Below are positions 51,661 to 59,902 of a DNA stretch of 64,000 bases, piece by piece. The stretch's first letter is position 1. Each line of letters opens with the position of its first letter. The translations under genes were made by a program, and so were the position numbers. The DNA is from Clostridiales bacterium (GTDB lineage: Bacteria > Bacillota > DSM-16504 > Desulfitibacterales > JAICDB01): contig JAICDB010000006.1 of the NCBI GenBank assembly GCA_020063565.1, positions 155,630 through 219,629 of the forward strand, read 5' to 3'. The notes under the pieces are model-generated. The model saw only the letters and a program-made list of their open reading frames with translations. It was not told where the DNA came from and did no database searches.

Positions 51661-51822
51661 CTAGCCAACCTTTAATAAATCCTCGTTTTCTATTTCCTCA
51701 TCATGTTGTGGATGCAGTATACATTGATAGTTAAGGCATTCTTCACAAGTCACAGGTTCTTTCATATCTTCGTCTGCATAGCACTGTCCATGTAAAATTA
51801 TTTGGGTATGTTTTTTCTCCAT
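51661..51822 (-). CDS. Small acidic three-cysteine protein under the glycine riboswitch, 53 aa
   Basis: ATG 51822 after GGGGG, stop at 51661. MEKKHTQIILHGQCYADEDM begins it, then CEECLNYQCILHPQHDEE: Cys at 14, 26, 29 and 34 with several His, a likely metal-binding arrangement. It is the first gene after the tandem glycine riboswitch and its terminator (51846-51895), on the same strand. Riboswitches of this class normally control gcv genes or sodium:alanine symporters, so this target is unexpected. Family unrecognised. Confidence 0.65.
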   Translation of the reverse strand: MEKKHTQIILHGQCYADEDMKEPVTCEECLNYQCILHPQHDEEIENEDLLKVG

Positions 51823-51845
51823 TCCTTTTCCCCCTTTAAAATGGA

Positions 51846-51895
51846 AATAAAAAAATCAAGGACTTAATCTAGATAAACTAGATCATTGACCTTGA
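51846..51895 (-). terminator. Riboswitch expression-platform terminator
   Basis: TCAAGG(T)C...ATCTAG and CTAGAT...CCTTGA pair on the minus strand and are followed by seven Ts, just downstream of the second glycine aptamer. Confidence 0.8.
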
Positions 51896-51944
51896 CCTCT
51901 GGTAGAGAAGGCTAAAGGAACGGAAAATATAATTATACTTTCCG

Positions 51945-52035
51945 CTACTTTCGGCCCCTGTCCTTTTGCCTGAGAGAGTTACTCCTTCGGCGTCTGCATT
52001 GCTGCAGATCTCTCCAGAGGGTCGTCCCGAAATGG
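51945..52035 (-). promoter_or_regulatory. Glycine riboswitch, second aptamer
   Basis: The minus strand reads CTCTGGAGAG, then GCCGAAGGAGTAA, CTCTCAGGCAAAAGGACAG: the conserved glycine-aptamer core CCGAAGG-GCAA-CUCUCAGGYAAAAGGAC. It normally cooperates with a partner aptamer 10-20 bases upstream; here an inserted repeat separates them by about 215 bases. Confidence 0.88.
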
Positions 52036-52049
52036 TTGCCATCACCTTA

Positions 52050-52249
52050 AGTGGAAGTTCGAAGAGTCCGCGCGAAATCCACTTCGAATTTCTGCGTTGG
52101 CTCGTCTTCTGCGCTGCTCACGTAGGCCTAACTACGCTCCGCTGCTCAAAGCCTTCACCGCCTTGAACTTCTCGTGTCTCTCGTGCTCCTCTTCAAACAT
52201 TTACTTGAAGAGGAGGTTCGAAGAGTCCGCTCCTTTTCGAACACTTATT
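52050..52249 (-). repeat. Inserted repeat element splitting the two glycine aptamers
   Basis: About 200 bases bounded by GTTCGAA...TTCGAA-type palindromes. The plus strand has GTTCGAAGAGTCCGC at both 52057 and 52216, and the hairpin CTCCTCTTCAA/TTGAAGAGGAG (52184-52215) lies inside, with GTAGGCCTAACTACG near 52120. Smaller copies of the boundary palindrome occur at 48335 and 43053. It looks like a non-coding, MITE-like repeat. No ORF inside is credible. Confidence 0.6.
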
Positions 52250-52254
52250 CAAAG

Positions 52255-52345
52255 GTGAAACCTGAGAGTTTCAGGCTATTATTAGCCCTTGCACCTTCGG
52301 TTGGTTTAATACCATTTCCCATTCCGTTCATCCGAGCGATATTAA
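52255..52345 (-). promoter_or_regulatory. Glycine riboswitch, first aptamer
   Basis: Minus strand GGAATGGGAAATGGTATTAA, ACCGAAGGTGCAAGG, CTGAAACTCTCAGGTTT: glycine-aptamer consensus, with the expected order of stems. It starts about ten bases after the predicted transcription start (promoter 52361-52390). Confidence 0.85.
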
Positions 52346-52360
52346 ATTATATTACTTAGG

Positions 52361-52390
52361 ATTATATTGTACCAGGACTTGTCCTGTCAA
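52361..52390 (-). promoter_or_regulatory. Promoter of the glycine riboswitch transcript
   Basis: TTGACA, 18-base spacer (containing the palindrome GGACAAGTCC), TATAAT on the minus strand. Confidence 0.8.
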
Positions 52391-52408
52391 GACTTTATTG
52401 AGATTTTT

Positions 52409-54253
52409 TTATTTTCCCGACAACATTTCTATTGATTCTTCAACACTCTGTTTATCACCAATCAATACAATTTTATCCCCTAATTTCAATTTTCTTTTGG
52501 CATACGGGAAAATTTTTTCTTCTCCACGTAGGATTGAAATGACTAAACAGTTTCCAGGAAATCTAATTTCCTGAAGTGTTTTAAGATGAAGGTTGTTATT
52601 TTTCAATTCCACCTCATTTATATAGACATTGTCATCTTCCAACAACAATTCAAAAGCCCGAGGATGAACTACCAAATTTTTTAACATTAAAAATGTAGAC
52701 AATTTTGGAGATACTGTTCTTACCCCTTCTTCTTTAAGATAGGCTGCCATTTCAGGGTTAGATATTAGACAAACAATATTTGTAATTTGGTACTGGTGCA
52801 CCAATTGGAGTGCCAAATTTTTATTCAAATCATCTTCTGGAGATGCAATCACAACAGTTTCCGCTTTTTCAGGATGAATATTATTTAAAGCCAATGGATC
52901 CTGCCAATCCACTTCAATCCACTTCACATCCTTATTTAAAACCTTGCCAGGTTTTCTTTTTCTCTCATCAACAATACTGACGTCATAACCGTTATTTTGA
53001 AGCTTATTAGCCAGCAGGTATGCCGGTTCACTGGCACCAAAAATAAACAATTGCCTTGCAGTTACTTTTTTCGGGGAATAAATCTTTCTAAATAAAATTG
53101 GAGAAATGGATACTGTAATTATTGCAACTAGAATAATAGCAGAGTTTGTTGCATTATCAATTACTCCAATTTTTAAACCAATTGCCGAGGCAGCAATAAT
53201 TAGGCTCAATCTAGAGGATAATAATGCCCCGGCAGCAAAAACTTCTTTCCAACTATACTGGATTTTAAATATTAAAGCCGGTACAAATTTAACAAAATAA
53301 GCCCCTGCTAGAAGCAAAACAATAATGGCTAAAGAAACATCACCTTTTAACAGAGCAGGAAGGTCAAACTGTACGCCTACCATAACAAAAAATATGGGTA
53401 CAAAAAAACCATAGCCGATTGCTTCCAGTTTTTCATGAAGAATGGACCCGCGGTGAGTAATCATTGAAATAAGTGCACCTGCTAAAAATGCCCCTAAAAT
53501 AATTTCCACCCCAAGTTGATGAGAAAGTACTATAAATACCAGGATGAGAGCAAATGCACCTCTAATTTGAATTTGCGCCATTTCACCGGCAATACCCTCC
53601 AAAAGTTTCTTATGGGTAATAAACTTTACCACCCTATAGAGAATATAAAAGGCTACGAACAAAACTATGACCAGCAGGACATCATGGGAAGCACCCGGAG
53701 TTATAAATGTAACAAGGGCAGTAATTAAAAGCATTGTAATAAAGTCAGCTATCAGCGCACTAAAAAGAATACTCTGCCCCCACCGGGAAGAAGCAATACC
53801 TGATTCTTTTAATATGGGAACAACTACTCCCAGGGAAGTTGTAGATAAAATCAGGGCCATCAAAAAGATATGTATTTTTAAACCAAATGTAAAAAGTATA
53901 TACGAAAACATTAATGAGGAAATAAGAGTTAATACGAAAACTGCTGAACCAAGAACGGCGGGACTACGCCACCACGAGTCTTTGCTTTTGTAAGTACTTG
54001 CAGAAATACTATCAAAATCTATTTCCAGTCCGGACAAAAACATTAAATAGGTAAAACCAAAGGTAGATAAAAAGTCAAGAGTGGGGTCAGGCTGAATGAT
54101 GTTTAAGCCACTTTTTCCAATGATTATTCCTGCAAAGATTTCACCCACTACAACAGGTATTTTCAAAAATCCTATTTTTTCGACCATTATTGGAACTATT
54201 AGCGCCAGAACAACTATTAACAGAAGTGGATTAAAGGAAATTTCTCCGTGCAA
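52409..54253 (-). CDS. CPA2-type cation:proton antiporter with TrkA-N/TrkA-C domains
   Basis: 614 residues. About 12 membrane segments (1-390) with PVVVGEIFAGIIIGKSGLN and FLSGLEIDFDS, then a TrkA-N Rossmann domain (about 400-520, FIFGASEPAYLLANKL, DVSIVDERKRKPG) and TrkA-C (about 530-614). This is the KefB/KefC-like layout: a nucleotide-regulated K+/H+ or Na+/H+ exchanger. TTG 54253 follows AGGAGG. It lies directly upstream of the riboswitch promoter, with its stop 19 bases from the TTGACA box. Confidence 0.92.
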   Translation of the reverse strand: MHGEISFNPLLLIVVLALIVPIMVEKIGFLKIPVVVGEIFAGIIIGKSGLNIIQPDPTLDFLSTFGFTYLMFLSGLEIDFDSISASTYKSKDSWWRSPAVLGSAVFVLTLISSLMFSYILFTFGLKIHIFLMALILSTTSLGVVVPILKESGIASSRWGQSILFSALIADFITMLLITALVTFITPGASHDVLLVIVLFVAFYILYRVVKFITHKKLLEGIAGEMAQIQIRGAFALILVFIVLSHQLGVEIILGAFLAGALISMITHRGSILHEKLEAIGYGFFVPIFFVMVGVQFDLPALLKGDVSLAIIVLLLAGAYFVKFVPALIFKIQYSWKEVFAAGALLSSRLSLIIAASAIGLKIGVIDNATNSAIILVAIITVSISPILFRKIYSPKKVTARQLFIFGASEPAYLLANKLQNNGYDVSIVDERKRKPGKVLNKDVKWIEVDWQDPLALNNIHPEKAETVVIASPEDDLNKNLALQLVHQYQITNIVCLISNPEMAAYLKEEGVRTVSPKLSTFLMLKNLVVHPRAFELLLEDDNVYINEVELKNNNLHLKTLQEIRFPGNCLVISILRGEEKIFPYAKRKLKLGDKIVLIGDKQSVEESIEMLSGK

Positions 54254-54383
54254 AAAATTCTCCTCCTTTATTTATATGAAAAGTAGAACGCACAAACCCA
54301 GTTTTGTGGTAATATTTACCTTCAACCTTTTACCATTATAGTATTTTGGAAATAATATTTAAATAATTAAAGGAGGAAAGTAA

Positions 54384-55382
54384 ATGAAATTAGGGATACC
54401 ACAAGCATTATCATATTATTGGTACTATCCTATGTGGAAGGCTTTTCTTGAAAATTTAGGTTTTGAAATTATCACATCAGGGCCAACAAATCGCAAGTTG
54501 GTAAATGAGGGATGTAAAGCTGCAGTTGACGAAACCTGTCTTCCGGTAAAAACCTTTATAGGACACTCTTTACAGCTCTTGGAAAAAGCAGATGCTCTTT
54601 TCATTCCCTCTCTAAAAAGTTGTGAAGAAAAGCGTTACTTTTGCCCTAAAATAATAGCGCTACCTGAAACTACAGCTTGTAATGTAAAAATACCTATTTA
54701 TAGTTTTGTAATAAACAACTATAGCTCTCTCAAAAATAGTGAAATGAGTTATAAAGAATTTGCTAAAAGATTCGGTATTTCAAATTCTAGAGCTTCAGCA
54801 GCTTTTTGTAAAGCACTAAAATTTCAAAGCATTTACGAACACTTTTTACGGGAAGGTTATACACCATCTCAAGCATTAAAATTACTAAAATTGGAGGAAG
54901 AACATGATTTTTTAGATGATAAAAACAAAAAACTTCATTATAAGATTGCAGTATTGGGCAGCCCTTATTTAGTATATGATTCTTTTCTCAATTTAAATAT
55001 TAAAAAAAAGCTGGAACTTTTAGATGCAGAAATGATAACCGCAGATATTTTAACGGAAAAAGATATAAGCACACACACTTCATTCTTGGGAAAGGACCTC
55101 TTCTGGACATATCCCCGCAGGCTTATTGCGGGAGCTTCTTATTTCATCAAACACAATATTGACGGAATAATTTTATTAAGCAGCTTCGGCTGCGGCAGCG
55201 ATGCAATAATGGAGCCATTTATAACAGGATTATGCGAAAATCATGTACCTTATATGGTACTTACAATTGACGAACATACCGGTGAAGCAGGATTCATTAC
55301 CAGGCTGGAAGCATTTCTGGAGATGATTAAACACAAGAAAAGGAGTTATAATTATGAAAGTTGCATTTCCTTACATGGGTAA
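54384..55382 (+). CDS. DUF2229/COG3580-type protein (2-hydroxyacyl-CoA dehydratase activase-related)
   Basis: 332 residues. LGIPQALSYYWYYPMWKAFLE opens a family related to the activator/dehydratase components of 2-hydroxyacyl-CoA dehydratases; the cysteines in EGCKAAVDETCLPVK, SLKSCEEKRYFCPK and SFGCGSDA are the expected cluster ligands. A partner-type ending ...IDEHTGEAGFITRLEAF is shared with the next gene. Function unknown. Overlaps the next gene by 29 bases. Confidence 0.8.
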   Translation: MKLGIPQALSYYWYYPMWKAFLENLGFEIITSGPTNRKLVNEGCKAAVDETCLPVKTFIGHSLQLLEKADALFIPSLKSCEEKRYFCPKIIALPETTACNVKIPIYSFVINNYSSLKNSEMSYKEFAKRFGISNSRASAAFCKALKFQSIYEHFLREGYTPSQALKLLKLEEEHDFLDDKNKKLHYKIAVLGSPYLVYDSFLNLNIKKKLELLDAEMITADILTEKDISTHTSFLGKDLFWTYPRRLIAGASYFIKHNIDGIILLSSFGCGSDAIMEPFITGLCENHVPYMVLTIDEHTGEAGFITRLEAFLEMIKHKKRSYNYESCISLHG

Positions 55383-56439
55383 TCTTCAGATTGGAATTCA
55401 AAGTTGCTTGAAAAAATTAGGTGTTTCATATCTTGAACAAAAACCAATAACTAAACAAACACTGGAGTTGGGGGTAAAGTATTCTCCCGAATTTTCCTGT
55501 TTTCCCTTTAAAGTAAATATTGGAGGTTTTATAGAAGCTCTAGAAGAGGGAGCAGATACCTTGCTCTTTGCAGGGGGCTTTGGACCCTGCCGTTTTGGCT
55601 ATTACGGTCAAACTCAAGCGGAAATATTGCAGAGATTGGGTTATAAGTTTGATTATCTTATAATTGAAATGGTACAAAAAAATCAAAAAGACTTCTTTAG
55701 AAAGCTTTCTTCTTTAAGTGGACAGAAAAACCTACTGCAAGTTTTTCAAGCTGTGTACTTAGGATATTATAAAATTAAAATTTTAGATGAAGCACAAAAA
55801 TTAGCTTATTATTACCGCCCCAGGGAAGCAAATCATGGAGTTACAGATACGGTTATAGAATATATAAAAGCTCAAGTTCATGAAGCTAACAACATTTTTA
55901 CTCTCAAGCAGTTGTGGCAGGAACTTTCTGCATTTTTTAGTTCCATTAATATTGACAGTAGACGCACAATAATTCCTGTCGCACTTATTGGAGAAATATA
56001 CACACTACTTGAACCAAAAATTAATCTTAACTTGGAAAAGAAACTTGGGAAAATGGGACTGGAAATCCATAAATCAATTTTTTTAAGTGACTGGATAAAG
56101 TATCATATCTTTTTAGATGCCGTAGGTTATGACTACAAAAGACATTTTGCTAAAGAATCCGCTAGATACTTGAACCGTGAGATAGGTGGTCATACTAGAG
56201 AAAATCTAGGAAAGGCCGTTCAATTTATAAAACAAAAAGGCTGCCAGGGCATAATACATCTGGCACCCTTAACATGCATGCCTGAAATTGTTACAAAGGA
56301 ACTCCTTCAAAAAATATCAGCTGATTACTCTGTACCATATATTTCACTCTTTATAGATGAACAAACCGGTGAAGCAGGAGTAAATACAAGGCTAGAAGCA
56401 TTTTCAGATCTTTTAAAATTTACTACTTCCATATCCTGA
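55354..56439 (+). CDS. Second DUF2229/COG3581-type protein
   Basis: 361 residues. KVAFPYMGNLQIGIQSCLKKLG opens the domain; cysteines in SPEFSCFPFKVNIG, GGFGPCRFGYYGQ, KGCQGIIHLAPLTCMP and the ending FIDEQTGEAGVNTRLEAF parallel the upstream protein, so the pair looks like a heterodimer from one duplication. The start overlaps the upstream gene with AAAAGGAG. Whether it activates a dehydratase (none is in the window) is unknown. Confidence 0.8.
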   Translation: MKVAFPYMGNLQIGIQSCLKKLGVSYLEQKPITKQTLELGVKYSPEFSCFPFKVNIGGFIEALEEGADTLLFAGGFGPCRFGYYGQTQAEILQRLGYKFDYLIIEMVQKNQKDFFRKLSSLSGQKNLLQVFQAVYLGYYKIKILDEAQKLAYYYRPREANHGVTDTVIEYIKAQVHEANNIFTLKQLWQELSAFFSSINIDSRRTIIPVALIGEIYTLLEPKINLNLEKKLGKMGLEIHKSIFLSDWIKYHIFLDAVGYDYKRHFAKESARYLNREIGGHTRENLGKAVQFIKQKGCQGIIHLAPLTCMPEIVTKELLQKISADYSVPYISLFIDEQTGEAGVNTRLEAFSDLLKFTTSIS

Positions 56440-57016
56440 TCCGTGCTTTGTTTTCAGTACCATTCCAAAGCCTTTTAATATTACTGCGGTGCCGGTATAT
56501 TACAAAAGCAGCAACTGCCAGTGTAATTAAATTAATCAAAAGACCTTTCTTAAAAACAAAACTTAAAATTAAAAGTGTAATGGCAGCCAGCATGGATGAC
56601 AAGGAAACATAACTGGTAGTGAAGAGTACGGTTAGAAAAACTCCAACTGCAATAAGAAGTGCCAGCGGCATGATGATTAGATATACTCCTGCTCCGGTGG
56701 CTATTCCCTTTCCCCCCCTAAAGCCGGCAAAGAGAGGAAATGAATGGCCAAATATTGCGGCAACTCCTGCCAGTAAGGCTAAGGGTACGCCTCCCAACGA
56801 AAGACCTAAATATGTAGGGATAGCTCCCTTCAATATATCGGCAGTAATCACTATAGTTCCTGCCTTGGGTCCTAAAATCCGGAAGGTATTTGTTGCCCCA
56901 AGATTACCGCTCCCGTGTTCCCTAATGTCAATTCCAGCCAATACCTTCCCCACAATCAGGGCAGAAGGTATTGATCCCAAAAAATAACCTACAAGAATAA
57001 CCAGGAGAGATTTCAC
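56423..57016 (-). CDS. plsY: Acyl-phosphate glycerol-3-phosphate acyltransferase
   Basis: 197 residues, five membrane segments, and the PlsY motifs GSIPSALIVG(K), HGSGNLGATNTFR and GGKGIATGAGV. It uses acyl-phosphate to make lysophosphatidate, the first step of membrane phospholipid synthesis. GTG 57016 follows GGAGG. It overlaps the convergent gene's 3' end by 17 bases. Confidence 0.96.
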   Translation of the reverse strand: MKSLLVILVGYFLGSIPSALIVGKVLAGIDIREHGSGNLGATNTFRILGPKAGTIVITADILKGAIPTYLGLSLGGVPLALLAGVAAIFGHSFPLFAGFRGGKGIATGAGVYLIIMPLALLIAVGVFLTVLFTTSYVSLSSMLAAITLLILSFVFKKGLLINLITLAVAAFVIYRHRSNIKRLWNGTENKARIRIWK

Positions 57017-57040
57017 CGTTTTACCTCCACAATTTTTGCT

Positions 57041-57402
57041 TTTTTAATGTATAAAAATTATATCATAAAAAGCAGAAATTCGTAAAAGGATTAGCCTTTC
57101 AATTTCAAAGTTAACGGCAAGCTTCCTCGCAAGAATAATATTTCAGATAGGTCATTAAGACTATTGAAAAAATTACAAATCCCAGAGCACCCAGCTCAAT
57201 TGCCCTTCCCAGGTTAACCATCAGCCACTCAGAGTATCCCCAGAGAATACTAATGAAAGCTTCTGCATGATAAAACCCAGAGTGATAACGGTACCAAAAA
57301 TTAGTAATGGTGATAAAATTTATTTTTAAATGAAAATACAATTTTGGTTGATTAACCAGGTCTTAGAGTGTTCCATTATGGAACATTTGTTGGCTGTTCG
57401 TA
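57041..57402 (-). other. Region with a membrane-protein-like ORF fragment
   Basis: The minus strand carries WLMVNLGRAIELGALGFVIF and SIVLMTYLKYYSCEEACR up to 57111, a single membrane helix with a polar tail. An overlapping frame upstream reads FGTVITLGFIMQKLSLVFSG. Neither has a good ribosome site. This may be a decayed gene or a tiny membrane protein; I cannot decide. The 17-bp perfect palindrome TGTTCCATTATGGAACA (57369-57385) also lies here. Confidence 0.3.
57369..57385. promoter_or_regulatory. Perfect 17-bp palindrome, possible activator-binding site
   Basis: TGTTCCAT, T, ATGGAACA just downstream of the activator gene. Its half site (GTTCCA/TGGAAC) recurs in the palindrome TTTTGGAACGTTCCAAAA at 59043-59060 inside the activator's own coding region. 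Confidence 0.35.
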
Positions 57403-59394
57403 TCAAAATGGTACATCTATTTCGTATTCCTTGAGCTTTCGATACAAGGTGTTTCGACCGATACCCAATTTCTGAGCCGTTTGAGTTATATTTCCTGCAC
57501 AAGCCTCTAATGCAGCTAAGATAGCCTTTTTTTCCGCCTCCTTAAGGGAAAGGATTTGTGCCTCAGGTTCGGTTTCCATTGGCTTATGGCTTGACTGATA
57601 AGCATCTATGATATTCTGAGGTAATTGGGCAATGTCCAAACATCCTTGCTCTGCCAGCATAATGGCTCGTTGTAAAACATTTTCTAATTCCCTAATGTTT
57701 CCCGGCCAGTCATAACTTTTTAATGCCTAGAAGAAATCAGGCCGTATGGCAACGATGGGTTGCTTCATCTTGATGGACAACTTTTCAATTAAATGCTTAG
57801 CAAGTAGTACAACATCACCATTCCTCTCACGTAACGGTGGAATGTGAATAGGAATAACATTGATGCGATAGAACAAGTCTAACCTAAATTTCCCTTCCTC
57901 AACAGCCTTGGATAAATCGCGATGAGTAGCAGCAATTACCCGAACATCGATATTCCTTTCCCTGTGGCCACCAATGCGGGTAACTGCATTTTCTTGTAAT
58001 ACCCTGAGCAATTTGACTTGTGTTTCTATGGGCATATCTCCAATTTCATCTAGAAAAATAGTACCCGTGTCGGCAATTTCAAATTTTCCCGGGTGTCCAC
58101 CCTTTCTAGCACCGGTAAAGGCGCCCTCTTCGTATCCGAAAAGTTCGCTTTCAATTAATTCTTTTGGTATAGCTGCACAATTTAATGCCACAAAAGGCCT
58201 ATCTTTGGCGGCACCATAGTTATGGATAGCTTGAGCGAACAATTCTTTACCTGTGCCACTTTCACCTTGCAACAACACAGGGGAGATAGTACGGGCAGAT
58301 TGTTGGGCTAGCTTAATAGCATCCCTAATAGCCTTGCTTTCTCCTATAATGTCTTCAAAGGTATATTTAGCTCTATTGCCTTTGAGAACTTTGGAGGATT
58401 CCTTTAATATTTTGGGTTCTCGTAATACGGCTACAGCTCCAATGGCGTTACCTGTTTCATTAATGAGAGGTGTAGCTGAACTTATAACGCGTTTTTCCTT
58501 GCCGTTGATGGTGATCTTCACCTCTCTTTCCTCATAACTTTCTCCTCCCTTTACTACGTCTAGTAAGGGAATTGGCTGTTTAAATACGGATTCCACGGGC
58601 CTGCCTACACATTCTTCCGGTTTAAGTTCTAAAATTTTGCTGCCCATGGAGTTAATACGGGTAATAATTCCTTCATTGTCAACGGAAAGCAGCCCTTCAG
58701 CCATGGACTCCATGATGGTATTTGAATACTTATATGCAAAATAAAGATTGCTTGTGGCTTTCCTGAGCCTTAGTTGGCTTTCGATTGCTGTCACGGCAGC
58801 TACTACCATTCCTAAAGTATGGGGGTTGGCAAACTGATAATGTCCCGAAACATCCAAAACACCACATAAACGGCCATCTGGGTCGAAAATGGGAGCAGCA
58901 GAACAAGTAAGAAAGTGGTTATCGCGCAAATAATGCTCCATAGCATATATTTGAACCGGCGCTTTTTCCACAATTGCAGTACCAACGGCATTGGTACCTC
59001 TCACTTGTTCGTTCCAATTACCACCAGGCATAAGTTGTACCATTTTGGAACGTTCCAAAATAGATTGATCTCCAATAACATCTAATATATAGCCATCCTC
59101 ATCAGCCAAAACTACTTGAAATCCTGAGCCTTTCACAAAGCTATATATACTTTCCATAAAGGGGCGAGCTATTCTCATTATATGTTGTTTGTTTTTTAAA
59201 CGCTCCTTAAGCTCAGTTCCCAATATATCGCGGTTGGCATTATGATACGGATCCAATTTGTAGCTTTGACAACGTTTCCAAGAAGCTGCCACCAATGGAC
59301 GCATTTTAGTATTATCTATATTTTTTTCGATGACGAAGTCCTTCCAGCCGTTTTGTAATTCGGAGATACTTATGAGACTATTTTGACTATTCAC
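57403..59394 (-). CDS. AcoR-like sigma-54-dependent activator interrupted by one in-frame UAG
   Basis: Two open frames in the same register: 59394-57730 (GAF/PAS sensor region, PAS/GAF about 65-345, AAA+ domain about 345-555 with GESGTGKE, GAFTGARKGG, GDMPIETQVKLLRVLQ) and 57726-57403 (ALKSYDWPGNIRELENVLQRA, then the Fis-type HTH NITQTAQKLGIGRNTLYRKL). A TAG at 57727-57729 separates them with no shift, between DFF and ALKSYDWPGN, a point conserved without a stop in the family. Total length would be a normal 660 residues. GTG 59394 follows GGGGGG. Confidence 0.85.
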
Positions 59395-59533
59395 GCAATA
59401 CCCCCCAATGCCTCAATATATTTATAAAAATATTTATAAAACATTCGATACGATGTAGGAAAAATCCTCCCTTCCAAGAATGTGCTCTAAAATGTATTGA
59501 ACTTTACTGAATTTTGATGCAATATATTTGTTT
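59395..59533. other. Activator-to-AOR intergenic region
   Basis: Holds the divergent control region. ACATTCGATACGATGT (59442-59457) is an imperfect palindrome about 90 bases before the sigma-54 promoter, a reasonable enhancer position. Confidence 0.4.
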
Positions 59534-59550
59534 TGGCATAAATCTTGCTT
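59534..59550 (+). promoter_or_regulatory. Sigma-54 (-24/-12) promoter of the AOR operon
   Basis: TGGCATAAATCTTGCTT: GG and GC with exactly ten bases between, the sigma-54 signature (TGGCAC-N5-TTGCW). It lies 63 bases before the MoaD-like gene and is divergent from a sigma-54 activator gene. Confidence 0.75.
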
Positions 59551-59612
59551 AAAAATTTTGTAAAAATAAAAAAAATTAAAATTTGGGAAGATTTAATATA
59601 GGGGTGAATAAA

Positions 59613-59864
59613 GTGGCTAGTGTGGAAGTCAGAGTTTTTGCTAATTTAAGGCAAAGTGTTAACCCTGATGTAGCACCGGATCCTGATAATCCTTTTCAAG
59701 TGGATATTCGAGATGGAGAGGTTTTGGGTGGTTTGCTAGACATTCTCGGCATACCGAAAGATACTATCATAATCGGTTTGGTAAATGGGGTAAGGCAATC
59801 GATGGATTATATACTGAAAGACGGGGATAGAGTTGGCTTTTTTCCGCCAATGGGCGGTGGGTAA
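59613..59864 (+). CDS. MoaD/ThiS-family sulfur carrier protein
   Basis: About 83 residues, ubiquitin-like: VEVRVFANLRQSV at the start, KDGDRVGFFPPMGGG at the end. The C-terminal GG is the activated thiocarboxylate site. In AOR operons such a carrier helps make the molybdopterin-type cofactor that coordinates tungsten. GTG 59613 follows AGGGGTG; the frame is open further upstream. It is 38 bases upstream of the AOR gene. Confidence 0.85.
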   Translation: MASVEVRVFANLRQSVNPDVAPDPDNPFQVDIRDGEVLGGLLDILGIPKDTIIIGLVNGVRQSMDYILKDGDRVGFFPPMGGG

Positions 59865-59902
59865 TTTTTTAAAAAAACTAAAAAAGGAAGGAGAGAAAAA
59901 AC

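Noticed and set aside
52174..52359. 61-codon plus-strand ORF across the riboswitch
   Set aside because: Antisense to the glycine aptamer and repeat; no ribosome site.
57727..57729. Selenocysteine at the interrupted codon of the activator
   Set aside because: Selenocysteine uses UGA; this codon is UAG and no selenocysteine-insertion hairpin follows it.
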